This document shows, in pieces, positions 16,997-26,157 of a stretch of 64,000 nt of DNA. Both the position numbers and the translations under genes were made by a program. Under the pieces are notes generated by a model. That model saw nothing but the letters and a program-made list of their open reading frames with translations. It searched no databases and was not told the origin of the DNA. The first letter of the stretch is position 1. Every line of letters starts with the position of its first letter. This stretch comes from Lentzea guizhouensis (GTDB taxonomy: Bacteria; Actinomycetota; Actinomycetes; Mycobacteriales; Pseudonocardiaceae), in NCBI RefSeq assembly GCF_001701025.1, contig NZ_CP016793.1, positions 7,998,001 through 8,062,000 on the forward strand, written 5' to 3'.

Positions 16997-18585
16997 GTGA
17001 GCAACCGAACCGGCCTCGCGCGTGTGCTCGACGACCTCGGCACCACGCTGATCGACCTGGTGCGCGGCGATCCGAGCCGGGCGGGCGGGATCGGCGGCGT
17101 GGTGATCGACGACCCGCACGACGACCAGGTGCTGCCGCCGTGCGCGCTGGTGCTGGGCGTCGGCGTGCGGGAGCCGGCCGAGATCAGCGCGCGGCTCGCC
17201 GAGCTGGGTGAGCGCGGCGGCGGGCGTCGTGCGCGGCCGGTCGCGGTCACCGACGAGGTCACCGCGGCCGCCGACCGGTCGGGGGTGGCGTTGCTGGGCC
17301 TCGCCCCCGGTGCGTCGTGGACGCAGCTCGCCGCGCTGCTGCGGTCGTTGCTGGCCGAGGGCGAGGTCACCGGCTCGGAGACCCTCGGCGGCACCCCGGC
17401 CGGTGACCTGTTCACGCTGGCCAACGCCGTCGCGTCGCTGATCAACGCGCCGGTGACGATCGAGGACCGCAGCTCGCGGGTGCTCGCGTTCTCCGGGCGG
17501 CAGGAGCAGGCCGACTCCTCCCGGGTCGAGACGATCCTGGGACGGCAGGTGCCCGCGCGGTACTCGCAGCTGCTGGAGGAACGCGGGGTGTTCCGCCGGC
17601 TCTACCGCAGTGACCAGCCCGTCTACATCGAGGACCTGCCCGACGACGAGGGCGGGGTGTGCCTGCCCAGGGTCGCGGTGGCGGTGCGCGCGGGGGACGA
17701 GGTGCTCGGGTCGATCTGGGCGGCCGTGCACGAACCGCTGCCCGCCGACCGGGAGCTGGCGTTCTGCGACGCGGCGAAGCTCGTGGCGTTGCACCTGATG
17801 CGGCAGCGGGCGGGTGCCGACGTCGAACGGAGGCTGCGCGCGGACCTGGTCAGCACGGCGGTCGAGGGCGGTGCGGGCGCGGCGGAGGCGGTGCGCCGGC
17901 TGGGCCTGACCGACCAGGACTGCGTGGTGCTCGCGCTGGGCTGGCCGACTCGCACGCCGACCCCGGCCGAGCACGCGCGGCTGCTGGCCGAACGGCAGCA
18001 GGTCGCGACGCGTTCGCGATGCACCTGACGGCCGTGCACCCGCGTGCCGCCGCAGCACTGGTCGGGGACGTGGCGTACGCGATCCTGCCGGCCGAGTCGG
18101 AGGACCGGGCGCTGCGCATCGCCACGGACTTCCGCAACCGGATCGGCGGTCGGGTGCTCGTGGGCGTCAGCCCGGTGGCCAACGGCCTGACCCTCGCCCG
18201 CGCGAAGGCCGGTGCCGACCTGGCGCTGCGGGTGCTGCGGGCGGGGCGGTCGCGGCAGGCGGTCGCGCGGGTGTCCGACGTGCACAGCGAGGGGCTGCTG
18301 CTGGAGCTCGCCGACCTGATCGCCGAACGCGGCGACACGCTCACCGGTCCCGTCGCGCGCCTGATCGAGTACGACCGCAGGCACAACGGCAACCTGGTCG
18401 AGACGCTCAGCGCATGGCTGGACGCGTTCGGGGACGTGGCCGCCGCGTCGGCCGCGGTGTTCGTGCACCCCAACACGTTCCGCTACCGGCTGCGGCGGCT
18501 CGCGGAGGTGGGTGAGCTCGACCTGACCGACCCGGACGCGCGGTTCGCCGCGATGCTGCAGCTGCGGTTGTGGCGTCCCAGCTAG
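16997..18585 (+). pseudogene. PucR-family transcriptional regulator, one frameshift
   Basis: From GTG 16997 the first frame encodes an N-terminal purine-catabolism-regulator-like domain, then a GAF-like middle (VTIEDRSSRVLAFSG, VYIEDLPDDEGGVCLP) and runs to a stop near 18028. The C-terminal part, beginning RDAFAMHLTAVHP, lies in a second frame from about 18005 to 18585 and ends in the PucR helix-turn-helix (VHPNTFRYRLRRL). A single-base change in the GC-rich stretch near 18005 would join them into about 529 residues. Lying just downstream of the peptide/D-amino-acid operon on the same strand, it is a candidate regulator of that operon; this is inference. Confidence 0.82.
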
Positions 18586-18598
18586 CGCTCGGCAGCAG

Positions 18599-18617
18599 GG
18601 CCGGGGCGAACCCGGCC
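18599..18617. terminator. hairpin between convergent genes
   Basis: GGCCGGG (18599-18605) and CCCGGCC (18611-18617) form a perfect 7-bp stem with a 5-base loop in the 39-base gap between the convergent PucR-type and phosphoesterase genes. No U-run follows, as is common in high-GC actinobacteria. Confidence 0.55.
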
Positions 18618-18624
18618 AAGCCGG

Positions 18625-19311
18625 TCAGCAGGCGTAGTGGAACGTCGTGACGATGCCCTGGTCGGTGAACTGGTGCAGGGCCATGCCCGGCGGGTGGTCG
18701 CGGTTCGCGGCCGGGTGGTCGCCGTCGAGGTTGGCCGCGGACACGATGCCCGGTGCCACGAGGACGGGCACTCCGGCGAACGTCGCAGTGCACGCGGTGT
18801 GGATGTGTCCACAGAGGATCGCCGTGACGGTGCCGATCCGGTTCACCAGTCCTGCCAAGGCGTCCGCGTTCAGCAGGCGCATCGGGTCGACGTAGGTGTG
18901 CCCGATCCGCATCGGGGGCTGGTGGAACGCAAGCACCGTGCGCCGCGCACCGGTGGCGAGCTCGGCCACGCGGCCGGCTTCTTCCGGTCGCAGCTCGCCG
19001 TGGTTCTCCCCCGGCACGACCACGTCCACCCCGATCACGCGCAGGTCGCCGACGTCGAGCGTCGGAGCGGAGGGCAGAAGTGCGGGCGTGTCGTGGTTGC
19101 CCGGCACCGCGAGCCACGGCAGCCGGCTCGCCATCACGGCGCTGAACTGCGCGTACTCGGGTTCGACGCCGTTGTCGGCGATGTCGCCGGTGAGCACGAT
19201 CGCGTCCGGTTGCCGGTTCGGCGGCAGGAGGTCGAGCACGGCGTTGAGCCGGTCCGCGCGCTCCGGCGAGCCGTCCAGGTGGGGGTCGCTGAGGTGCAGC
19301 AATGTCGTCAC
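18625..19311 (-). CDS. calcineurin-like metallophosphoesterase (CpdA/Rv0805-type)
   Basis: Cytoplasmic protein of 228 residues with all binuclear metal motifs of the class III cyclic nucleotide phosphodiesterase type: SDPHLD at residue 8, TGDIAD near 41, GNHD near 72, the histidine in FHQPP, and GHIHT near 168. Length matches the single-domain CpdA group, which hydrolyses cAMP or other phosphoesters. The GTG start at 19311 is preceded by TAGCCT seven bases upstream (leaderless pattern). It stands alone, convergent with the PucR-type gene and divergent from the esterase gene. The true substrate cannot be read from sequence. Confidence 0.88.
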   Translation of the reverse strand: MTTLLHLSDPHLDGSPERADRLNAVLDLLPPNRQPDAIVLTGDIADNGVEPEYAQFSAVMASRLPWLAVPGNHDTPALLPSAPTLDVGDLRVIGVDVVVPGENHGELRPEEAGRVAELATGARRTVLAFHQPPMRIGHTYVDPMRLLNADALAGLVNRIGTVTAILCGHIHTACTATFAGVPVLVAPGIVSAANLDGDHPAANRDHPPGMALHQFTDQGIVTTFHYAC

Positions 19312-19318
19312 GACGGCC

Positions 19319-19324
19319 AGGCTA
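19319..19324 (-). promoter_or_regulatory. -10 element of a leaderless promoter for the phosphoesterase gene
   Basis: On the minus strand TAGCCT (TANNNT) is separated by exactly seven bases from the GTG start at 19311, leaving no room for a ribosome-binding site. Confidence 0.5.
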
Positions 19325-19406
19325 AGGCCTGTGCAAAGCCTTGTGCGGTGACCGTGCGCGAGCGAGGTTCGCGAGCCAACGGCAAGATCGTGGTTGACTC
19401 GGGTGC

Positions 19407-20435
19407 ATGCTTCCGTGGGAGGGCGAACTCGCCGGCCGGCTCGACCGGCACACCGTCGAATCCGAGCTGCTGCGCGACAACCCGCTCGGCGATCCGCACC
19501 AACGCCCGTTGTGGGTGTACGTCCCGCCGGGCTACGACTCGTCCGATGAGCGCTATCCGACCGTCTACGTGATCCAGGGCTACACGGGCCACCTCGGCAT
19601 GTGGGCCAACCGCATGCCGTACCGCCAGCCGTTCATCGAGACCGCCGACGCCGTGTTCGCCAATGGCGCGCCACCGTGTGTGGTGGTGTACGTCGACGCG
19701 TGGACGACCTACGGCGGTTCGCAGTTCGTCGACTCCCCCGGCACCGGCCGCTACCACTCGTACCTGTGCGACGAGATCGTGCCGTGGGTGGACGCGCACT
19801 ACCGGACCATCCCGGCCGTCGAGTCCCGCGCGATCACCGGCAAGTCCTCCGGCGGCTTCGGCGCGATGATCACCCCGATGCTGCGCCCCGACCTGTTCGG
19901 CGCCCTCGCCACCCACGCCGGCGACACGCTCTACGAGTACTGCTACCTCCCCGACTTCGCCAAGGCCGTGCGCTACCTACGCGCCTATGACCACGACATC
20001 CGCACGTGGTGGGCCGACTTCCAAGGCCGTCCCGCGTTCACCAAGCCGGAGGACGCCACGCTGCTGAGCACCCTCGGCGTCGCGGCCTGCTTCTCCGCCC
20101 TCGACGACGGCACCCCGGAGCTGCCGTTCGACCCGGTCACCGGCGTGCTGCGGCCGGACGTGTGGCAGCGCTGGCTCGACTGGGACCCGGTGCGCATGGC
20201 CGCCCGCCACGCCGACGCGCTGCGCTCGTTGCGCGCGGTGTGGATCGACGCCGGTCGCAGCGACGAGTACCAGCTCGACCTGGGCGCGGAGGCCTTCCGG
20301 GCGGAGCTGGCCGCCGTGGGTGTGCCGGACGAGCGAGTCCACTTCGAGCTGTTCGACGCAGGTCACGGCGGCATCGACTACCGCTACCCGCTCTCGCTGG
20401 CCTGGCTGGCGGACCGGCTGGCACGACTTTCGTAG
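19407..20435 (+). CDS. esterase, alpha/beta-hydrolase fold (esterase D/PF00756 family)
   Basis: Protein of 342 residues without a signal peptide. The N-terminal region has the VYVPPGYDSS motif typical of the family, the nucleophile elbow GKSSGGFGAM near residue 150, and a terminal histidine in DAGHGGIDYRYP. The family includes esterase D, enterochelin esterases and mycolyltransferases; the lack of a signal peptide argues against mycolyltransfer. It begins with ATG at 19407 without an obvious ribosome-binding site and is divergent from the phosphoesterase. No neighbour suggests a pathway. Confidence 0.85.
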   Translation: MLPWEGELAGRLDRHTVESELLRDNPLGDPHQRPLWVYVPPGYDSSDERYPTVYVIQGYTGHLGMWANRMPYRQPFIETADAVFANGAPPCVVVYVDAWTTYGGSQFVDSPGTGRYHSYLCDEIVPWVDAHYRTIPAVESRAITGKSSGGFGAMITPMLRPDLFGALATHAGDTLYEYCYLPDFAKAVRYLRAYDHDIRTWWADFQGRPAFTKPEDATLLSTLGVAACFSALDDGTPELPFDPVTGVLRPDVWQRWLDWDPVRMAARHADALRSLRAVWIDAGRSDEYQLDLGAEAFRAELAAVGVPDERVHFELFDAGHGGIDYRYPLSLAWLADRLARLS

Positions 20436-20551
20436 GGTTTCTGAACGCCGCGCGTCCCTAACGCCGCCGTGGCACCTCTTCTGCTCGTAACGGGCCCCTG
20501 CACCCCGCGCGCTCAGCGCGGAGTCAGCCCACAGGGAGTGTTGGAGGAATC

Positions 20552-22273
20552 GTGTTCGTGCGTACAAGAGCACGCCTGCGTGCCGCGGTCATCGCCGCGG
20601 TCGTGGGCACAGGTGTCCTGGCGGCGGCCATCCCGGCGACGGCGGCACCCGCGGCGGGCAACCGGTCGTACCTGGTCATCACCGCGCCGGGCGACACGGC
20701 CGGGGCCAAGACGGCGGTCGCGGGCAACAGCGGCACGGTCTGGGCCTCCTACGACGCGATCGGCGTCATCGTGGCGCACTCCGGGTCGGCGGACTTCGCG
20801 ACCCGGATGCGTTCGGTGACCGGCGTGCAGAAGGTCGGCGCGACCCGCACGTCCGACTTGCCGGCCGAAGCGGCGAACCCGGCCATCCCGACGGCTCCGG
20901 CGCAGGTCACGCCAGCTGACGGCGAGCCGGTGCGCACGGACATGAGCCAGATCGGCGCCGACCGGGCGTGGACGGTCAACCAGGGCTCGCCGAACGTGAC
21001 CGTCGGTGTGCTCGACACCGGCGTCGACGACCAGCACGCCGACCTCAAGGCGAACTTCGACGCGGCCAACTCCGCGTCGTGCGCCTACGGCAAGCTCGAC
21101 ACGCGCGCGGGCTCGTGGCGCGACACGGACACGCACGGCACGCACGTCGCGGGCACGATCGCGGCCGCCAAGAACGGCAAGGGCATGGTCGGCGTCGCGC
21201 CGGGCGTGAAGATCGCCTCGGTGCGCATCGCGGAGAAGCCGAGCGGCCTGTTCTTCCCGGAGAACACCATCTGCGCCATGGTCTTCTCCGGTGACCGCGG
21301 CTTCGAGGTGACCAACAACAGCTACTACACCGACCCGTGGCTGTTCAACTGCCCGACCAACGCCGACCAGGACGCGATCCTGGAGGGCGTCAAGCGCGCC
21401 GTCGCGTACGCCGAGGGCAAGGGCGTGCTGAACGTCGCCGCCGCCGGCAACGAGAACTACAACCTGGCGGCCAAGACCACCGACGCCACCAGCCCCAACG
21501 ACTCCACCCCTGCTACCCGCACGGTCACCAACGCCTGCCTGAGCCTGCCCGGCGAGCTCTCCGGCGTGGTCAGCGTCTCGTCGATCACCTCCTCGAACGC
21601 CAAGTCGTCCTTCTCCAACTTCGGCACCGACAAGGTGCACGTCGCCGCCCCCGGCGACAACGTCTACTCGACCGTCCCCGGCGGCCGCTTCGGCTCGAAG
21701 TCCGGCACCTCCATGGCCTCCCCGCACGTCGCGGGGGTCGCCGCACTCCTGAAGTCGGTCAACCCGACCGCCACCACCACCCAGCTGCGCACCCTGCTCG
21801 CCACCCAGGCCGACGACCTGTCCTGCTCCGACACCCGCTGCAACGGCACCGCCGCCAAGAACAACTTCTTCGGCGAGGGCCGCGTCGACGCCTTCGCCGC
21901 CGTCGACGGCGGCACCACCCCGCCCGGCCGCACCTTCGAGAACACCGCCGACGTCGCCATCCCCGACCTCGGCACGGCCGTGACCAGCTCCATCACCGTC
22001 TCCGGCGTCACCGGCAACGCCCCGGCCACCCTGAAGGTCGGCGTCGACGTCGTGCACACGTTCCGCGGCGACCTGGTGATCGACCTGATCGCCCCGGACG
22101 GCACCGCCTACCGCCTGAAGAACTCCAGCACCACCGACTCCGCCGACAACGTGGTGGAGACGTACACGGCCAACGCGTCGAGCGAGGTCGCGAACGGGGT
22201 GTGGAAGCTGCAGGTGCGGGACACGTACCGCAGCGACACCGGCTACATCAACGCCTGGAAGCTGACCTTCTAG
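20552..22273 (+). CDS. secreted subtilisin-like serine protease (S8) with P-domain
   Basis: Preproprotein of 573 residues: signal peptide ending near ATAAPAAG (residue about 33), a short propeptide, then the S8 catalytic domain with Asp155 in VGVLDTG, the histidine in DTHGTHVAGTI and the serine in GTSMASPHVAG. The last about 115 residues, from FENTADVAIP, are a proprotein-convertase P-domain (PF01483), often found on secreted actinobacterial subtilases. GTG start with GGAGG six bases upstream. The upstream gap carries a short CCGCGC/GCGCGG hairpin (about 20508-20524) that may end the esterase transcript. An extracellular protein-degrading role is likely and matches peptide uptake genes elsewhere in the window. 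Confidence 0.95.
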   Translation: MFVRTRARLRAAVIAAVVGTGVLAAAIPATAAPAAGNRSYLVITAPGDTAGAKTAVAGNSGTVWASYDAIGVIVAHSGSADFATRMRSVTGVQKVGATRTSDLPAEAANPAIPTAPAQVTPADGEPVRTDMSQIGADRAWTVNQGSPNVTVGVLDTGVDDQHADLKANFDAANSASCAYGKLDTRAGSWRDTDTHGTHVAGTIAAAKNGKGMVGVAPGVKIASVRIAEKPSGLFFPENTICAMVFSGDRGFEVTNNSYYTDPWLFNCPTNADQDAILEGVKRAVAYAEGKGVLNVAAAGNENYNLAAKTTDATSPNDSTPATRTVTNACLSLPGELSGVVSVSSITSSNAKSSFSNFGTDKVHVAAPGDNVYSTVPGGRFGSKSGTSMASPHVAGVAALLKSVNPTATTTQLRTLLATQADDLSCSDTRCNGTAAKNNFFGEGRVDAFAAVDGGTTPPGRTFENTADVAIPDLGTAVTSSITVSGVTGNAPATLKVGVDVVHTFRGDLVIDLIAPDGTAYRLKNSSTTDSADNVVETYTANASSEVANGVWKLQVRDTYRSDTGYINAWKLTF

Positions 22274-22282
22274 GACCAGGGC

Positions 22283-22310
22283 GGGCCCTGCGGCTTCGGC
22301 TGCGGGGCCC
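22283..22310. terminator. GC-rich hairpin between convergent genes
   Basis: GGGCCCTGC (22283-22291) pairs with GCGGGGCCC (22302-22310) with one G-U pair and a 10-base loop, centred between the subtilase stop (22273) and the stop of the XRE regulator (22337). It suits a bidirectional terminator. Confidence 0.6.
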
Positions 22311-22336
22311 ACCTCGGAACGCCACCGCGTGCCGGC

Positions 22337-23182
22337 CTACCTGACGTCCTCGAACGTCTCGTGGCCCAGCACGCCCAGGAGCTGGATCTTGTCGGACGCC
22401 TCCGTGCGCGGCGGCGCGGTCAGCACCAGCAGCGCCTGTGACTGGTCCTCGGTGAACAGCGCCTGGCAGTCCACCTCGATCTCGCCGAGCTGCGGGTGCA
22501 CCAGCACCTTGTGGTCCTCGTAGCGCTTCGCCACCTCGTGTCGCTCCCACAGCGAGGCGAACTCGGCACTCTCTCGTGTCAGCACACGCACCAACTCGCC
22601 CGCACGTGAGTGCGGGCCCATCGAGCCGTATGCCGCGCGCAGGTTCGCGACCTGGGTGCGCGACTGGCGGTCGCGGTCGCGTTCCGGGTAGATCAGGCGT
22701 TCGCCGGGGTCGGTGAACCAGCGGTAGATGCCGCTGCGGGCGAGGCCGGTGAACTTCGACGAGTCGCCGTACAGGGCGGCCGCGTGGCGGTTCTGCATCA
22801 GCACCTCGCTCAGGTTGGACAGGATCAGCGCGGGCGTGTCGGTGAGGCGGTCGAGGACCCGTTGCAGTGCGGGGGCGACGTGCGTGCTGGTGACCGACGG
22901 GGACGGGGCGTTGCGGCCGGCGACCCGGAACAGGTAGTTGCGGGCGTCGTCGGTCAGGCGCAGGGCGCGGGCCAGGGAGGCGAGCATGTGCTCGCTGGGT
23001 TGCGGGCCGCGTTGTTGTTCCAGGCGCGTGTAGTAGTCCGTGGACATCGCTGCGAGCGATGCGACTTCCTCACGCCTGAGGCCTGCCGCTCGCCTACGGG
23101 CGCCCACGGGCAGACCGACGTCCTCTGGCCTGAGCTCTTCCCGGCGGCGGCGGAGGAAGGCCGCGAGTTCCGCACGATCCAT
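22337..23182 (-). CDS. XRE-family transcriptional regulator with MmyB-like ligand domain
   Basis: Protein of 281 residues. Residues about 10-75 are a helix-turn-helix (RRAAGLRREEVASLAAMSTDYYTRLEQQRG, quoted only in part as RREEVASLA and YYTRLEQ), and the rest matches the MmyB-like C-terminal domain common in actinobacterial regulators of neighbouring oxidoreductases. It is divergent from the SDR gene at 23282 with 99 bases between, the usual layout for a repressor and its target. A GATACT hexamer lies six bases upstream of the ATG, so its transcript may be leaderless. Confidence 0.92.
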   Translation of the reverse strand: MDRAELAAFLRRRREELRPEDVGLPVGARRRAAGLRREEVASLAAMSTDYYTRLEQQRGPQPSEHMLASLARALRLTDDARNYLFRVAGRNAPSPSVTSTHVAPALQRVLDRLTDTPALILSNLSEVLMQNRHAAALYGDSSKFTGLARSGIYRWFTDPGERLIYPERDRDRQSRTQVANLRAAYGSMGPHSRAGELVRVLTRESAEFASLWERHEVAKRYEDHKVLVHPQLGEIEVDCQALFTEDQSQALLVLTAPPRTEASDKIQLLGVLGHETFEDVR

Positions 23183-23281
23183 GGCTCCAGTATCGGGGTC
23201 GCACGGGCGTTAACCAGGGATCGCCGATCCCCCGACAACCGCTCTCTGCCGCACCCCTCGCGAACGGCAGAAGCTCTTGCC

Positions 23282-24040
23282 ATGGACATCACCGGAAACA
23301 CCGTCTTCATCCCCGGCGCCACCAGCGGCATCGGCCTGGCGCTCGCCCTCGCCCTGCGGGAGCGCGGCAACTCCGTGGTCGTCGGCGGCCGGCGGACCGA
23401 GCTGCTGGAGAAGCTCGCCGCCGAGCACCCCGGTGTCGAGACCGTGCGGATCGACACGGCCGACCCGGAGAGCATCAAGGACGCGGCCAAGGACGTGCTG
23501 GCGCGGTTCCCCGAGTTGAACGTCCTCATCACCATGGCGGGCGTTATGCGCGTGGAGGACTGGCACCGGCCTGAGACGTTCCTCGAGTCGGCGGAGAGCA
23601 CGGTGACGACGAACCTCCTCGGGCCGATTCGCCTCATCGGTGCGTTCGTCGAGCACCTGCAGACGCGTCCGGACGCCACCATCATGACCGTGTCGTCGGG
23701 GCTCGCCTTCGCGCCGTTGAAGATCACGCCCAGCTACAACGCCACCAAGGCCGCGATCCACATGCTCAGCGAGACGTTGCGGCTGCAGCTCGCCGATACC
23801 TCGGTCAAGATCACCGAGCTGGAGCCGCCGGCGGTGCGGACGGACCTGCTGCCCGGCCACGCGGAGAACGAGCACGCCATGCCGCTCGACGAGTACGTCG
23901 CCGAGGTCATGAGCATCATCGAGGCGCAGCCGGAGGCGCGGGAGATCCAGGTCGAGCGGGTCAAGTTCCTGCGCTACGGCGAGGCGCGGGGCGACTACGA
24001 CCAGGTCGTCGCCGCCCTCAACGCCTCCGACCCGCACTAG
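23282..24040 (+). CDS. short-chain dehydrogenase/reductase (DltE-like)
   Basis: NAD(P)-dependent oxidoreductase of 252 residues with the Rossmann motif GATSGIG at residue 12, the NNAG-equivalent ITMAG, a catalytic serine in VSSGLAF and the YNATK active-site pair (Y-x-x-x-K). The arginine in GGRRTE suggests NADP preference. It is transcribed away from the XRE regulator at 22337-23182, which probably controls it. The ATG at 23282 was chosen because the upstream extension of the frame runs antisense to the regulator gene. Its substrate is unknown. Its TAG stop begins the palindromic element at 24038. Confidence 0.92.
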   Translation: MDITGNTVFIPGATSGIGLALALALRERGNSVVVGGRRTELLEKLAAEHPGVETVRIDTADPESIKDAAKDVLARFPELNVLITMAGVMRVEDWHRPETFLESAESTVTTNLLGPIRLIGAFVEHLQTRPDATIMTVSSGLAFAPLKITPSYNATKAAIHMLSETLRLQLADTSVKITELEPPAVRTDLLPGHAENEHAMPLDEYVAEVMSIIEAQPEAREIQVERVKFLRYGEARGDYDQVVAALNASDPH

Positions 24041-24202
24041 TGGTGTGGCGCAGAACGTTGCCGGGGGAATTCGCGGTCAGACGGGTGCATCGTGGTGTCG
24101 CCCCCACGTCTTCACACTGGACGTATGGGGGCGTGGGGGCGACACCACGAGGTGCCCTGCTGAGCGTGGATCACCTCGCCAATGTGCTGGGTCGCACCAC
24201 TA
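24038..24202. repeat. 165-bp near-complete palindrome covering two convergent stop codons
   Basis: Outer arms: about 30 bases from 24038 and the reverse complement from 24202 match at about 23 of 30 positions, beginning CTAGTGGTG. Inner arms: the 19-base sequence 24090-24108 and 24132-24150 are perfect inverted repeats around a 23-base loop. The outer CTAG at each end supplies the TAG stop of the SDR (plus) and of the secreted protein gene (minus). It could act as a bidirectional terminator, but its length and nested arms are more like a MITE or other palindromic mobile repeat. Confidence 0.65.
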
Positions 24203-24715
24203 GCCGCGCAGATAGGCGATGTACGACTCGGCCGCGGTCCGGGCACGCACGCGGAGCGCCTCCGGATCGGTCTTGGCCACCGCCTCGAACCCGTCACAGG
24301 ACTCCGTGAGCGTGCTCGGGCTCATCACCGCCGCCGCGATGCTCGGCAGCTCGGCCTTGATGCACTTGACGGCGCGGCCGATGGCGTCAGGGCTGCAGAA
24401 GTCCTGCGGCGAGTAGCACTTCTCGATCAGGCCGTCGAGCACCGGCTTCGCCCGTTCGAAGATCAGCTTCATCCCGGCGAGGTTGTCGATCGCCTTCGGG
24501 ATGACGACGTCCCTCAACTGTGTCAGGTCCTCGCGCTCGGTCCCTGGTTGCAGCTGCGCCTGGCACACGGGCTTGATGAACTCCTCGCGCACGATGGTGG
24601 TCATCGTGCCGACCGAGCTGGACAGGTTGTCATAGCAGGCGAACGCGCTCGCCGCGGTGGGCGCGAGCACCAGCGGGACCGTTGCGAACAACGCGGCCAG
24701 TGCGGTCTTCTTCAT
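24200..24715 (-). CDS. secreted protein of unknown function
   Basis: Protein of 171 residues with a clear signal peptide (MKKTALAALFATVPLVLAP, cleaved near ASAFA). The mature part is helical and holds six cysteines (in FACYD, PVCQA, EKCYS, DFCSP, VKCIK and ESCDG), which could make three disulfides outside the cell. A good ribosome-binding site, AAAGGACGG, precedes the ATG. It lies 106 bases downstream of the lipoprotein N-acyltransferase gene on the same strand and ends within the palindrome at 24038-24202. I do not recognise a domain. Confidence 0.82.
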   Translation of the reverse strand: MKKTALAALFATVPLVLAPTAASAFACYDNLSSSVGTMTTIVREEFIKPVCQAQLQPGTEREDLTQLRDVVIPKAIDNLAGMKLIFERAKPVLDGLIEKCYSPQDFCSPDAIGRAVKCIKAELPSIAAAVMSPSTLTESCDGFEAVAKTDPEALRVRARTAAESYIAYLRG

Positions 24716-24821
24716 CGTCGCCGTCCTTTGTGGAGTACCGGGTGGACGGACGACGAGTTACCCCGGATCGACGCTGTGACACCGGCTTACCGGCGGCTCG
24801 ACCGCATCGGGTGACACCCGG

Positions 24822-26157
24822 TCACTCCGCGTTGCGCAGGTGCACCCACTTCGGTTCGCGGCGGCGCAACAGGCCGACGAGGCACGCCATGAACGCGGCG
24901 GCGGTGAACACGACGTGCAGCGGGCCGCCGATCCGCGTGGCGATGGTGAGCGAGGACCGCAACGGCACGGTGCCCACCATCAGGTCCTCGGTGAACATGC
25001 CGGTCGACTGCACGACGCTGCCGTCCGGCCGCACCACCGCGCTCACCCCGCTGATCGCCGCGACCACGACCGCCCTGCCGTGCTCGATCGCGCGCAGCCG
25101 GGCCATCCCGAGCTGCTGGTAGGTCATCTCGCCACGGCCGTACCAGGCGTTGTTGGTCGGCACGACGAGCAGCTGCGCGCCCTCCGCCACCGTCTCGCGC
25201 AGCACGTAGTCGTAGGCGACCTCGTAGCAGATCCCGAGGCCCACGCGGGTGTCCGCGACGTTCAGCACGCCGGGCTCGCTCCCCGCCTCGAGGTCCTGCT
25301 GGTCGGCGAACGGCGTGACCAGCCTGGCCAACGGGCGCAGCGGGATGTGCTCGGCGAACGGCACGAGCTCCTGCTTCGCGTACAGCTCGCCGCTGCCGGT
25401 GCCGGGGCGCCAGGCGATCACCGCGTTCTGCCCGTCCTTCAACGCGCTCACCAGCACGGGCACGCCGAGGTCGTCGACCATCCGGTCCAGCACCGGGTCG
25501 CGGTCGCCGGTGCGGGTCGCGCTCTCCGGCCACACCACGAGATCGGGTTTCGGACCGGGTCGCGCGGCCAGCTCGGCGGTCTTGCGCAGGTGGTTCTCCC
25601 GCAGCTCGGCGCCCGCCTCGAGCAGGCCGAGGCCGATGTCCGGCGCGTTGCCCTGCACGACGGCGACGGTCTTCGTGCCATTCTCCGCCTGCACCGGCAC
25701 GGTGATCACCACCGCGGCCAGCACCGGCACCAGCGCCCACGCCCGGCGCCACTCGCGCCACCGCGGCAGCCACGCCGCCAGCCCGAACCCGGTCACCACC
25801 ACGGCGAACGTCACCAGCGGCGCGCCACCGACCGAGGCGAGCCGCCCGAACGGCCCGTCCACCTGCCCGAACGCCACCCGGCCCCACGGAAAGCCGTTGA
25901 ACGGGATCAAACCGCGCGCGGTCTCCTGCAGCACGAACAGCAGGGCCACCCACACCGGTGCCGCCGGCAGCCGCGCGACCAGCGGGTACAGCGCGAACGC
26001 CGCCGAGATGAACGCCGCCATCAACGCCGACAGCACGGAAGAACGCGAGCCCGAACACGAACCCGAGCCGCCCCGGCCGGCCGCCCTGCAGCGCGAGCCA
26101 CAGCACCAGGAACGCCGGCACCGCCAGCCACCACATCGTCCGCGGCGGGAAGCTCAC
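24822..26157 (-). pseudogene. lnt: apolipoprotein N-acyltransferase, frame-broken with lost N-terminal membrane part
   Basis: The C-terminal 404 residues (24822-26036) are a nitrilase-like domain with the catalytic glutamate in VPFAEH, lysine region ALKDG, and cysteine in GICYEVAYD, preceded by membrane helices: the enzyme that adds the third acyl chain to lipoproteins. The N-terminal helix (SFPPRTMWWLAVPAF) lies in a different frame at 26157-26045. At about 26040 the protein jumps from FGLAFF directly to VLSALMAAF, skipping roughly 15-20 residues (about two half-helices) usually present. This is more than a single-base indel, so a real or assembly deletion is likely. It follows the mannosyltransferase gene, and the exact N-terminus is unclear because the two overlap. 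Confidence 0.8.

Noticed and set aside
24040..24309. Small plus-strand gene inside the palindromic gap
   Set aside because: The frame is made of the palindrome and antisense of the secreted protein gene; no ribosome-binding site or coding signature.
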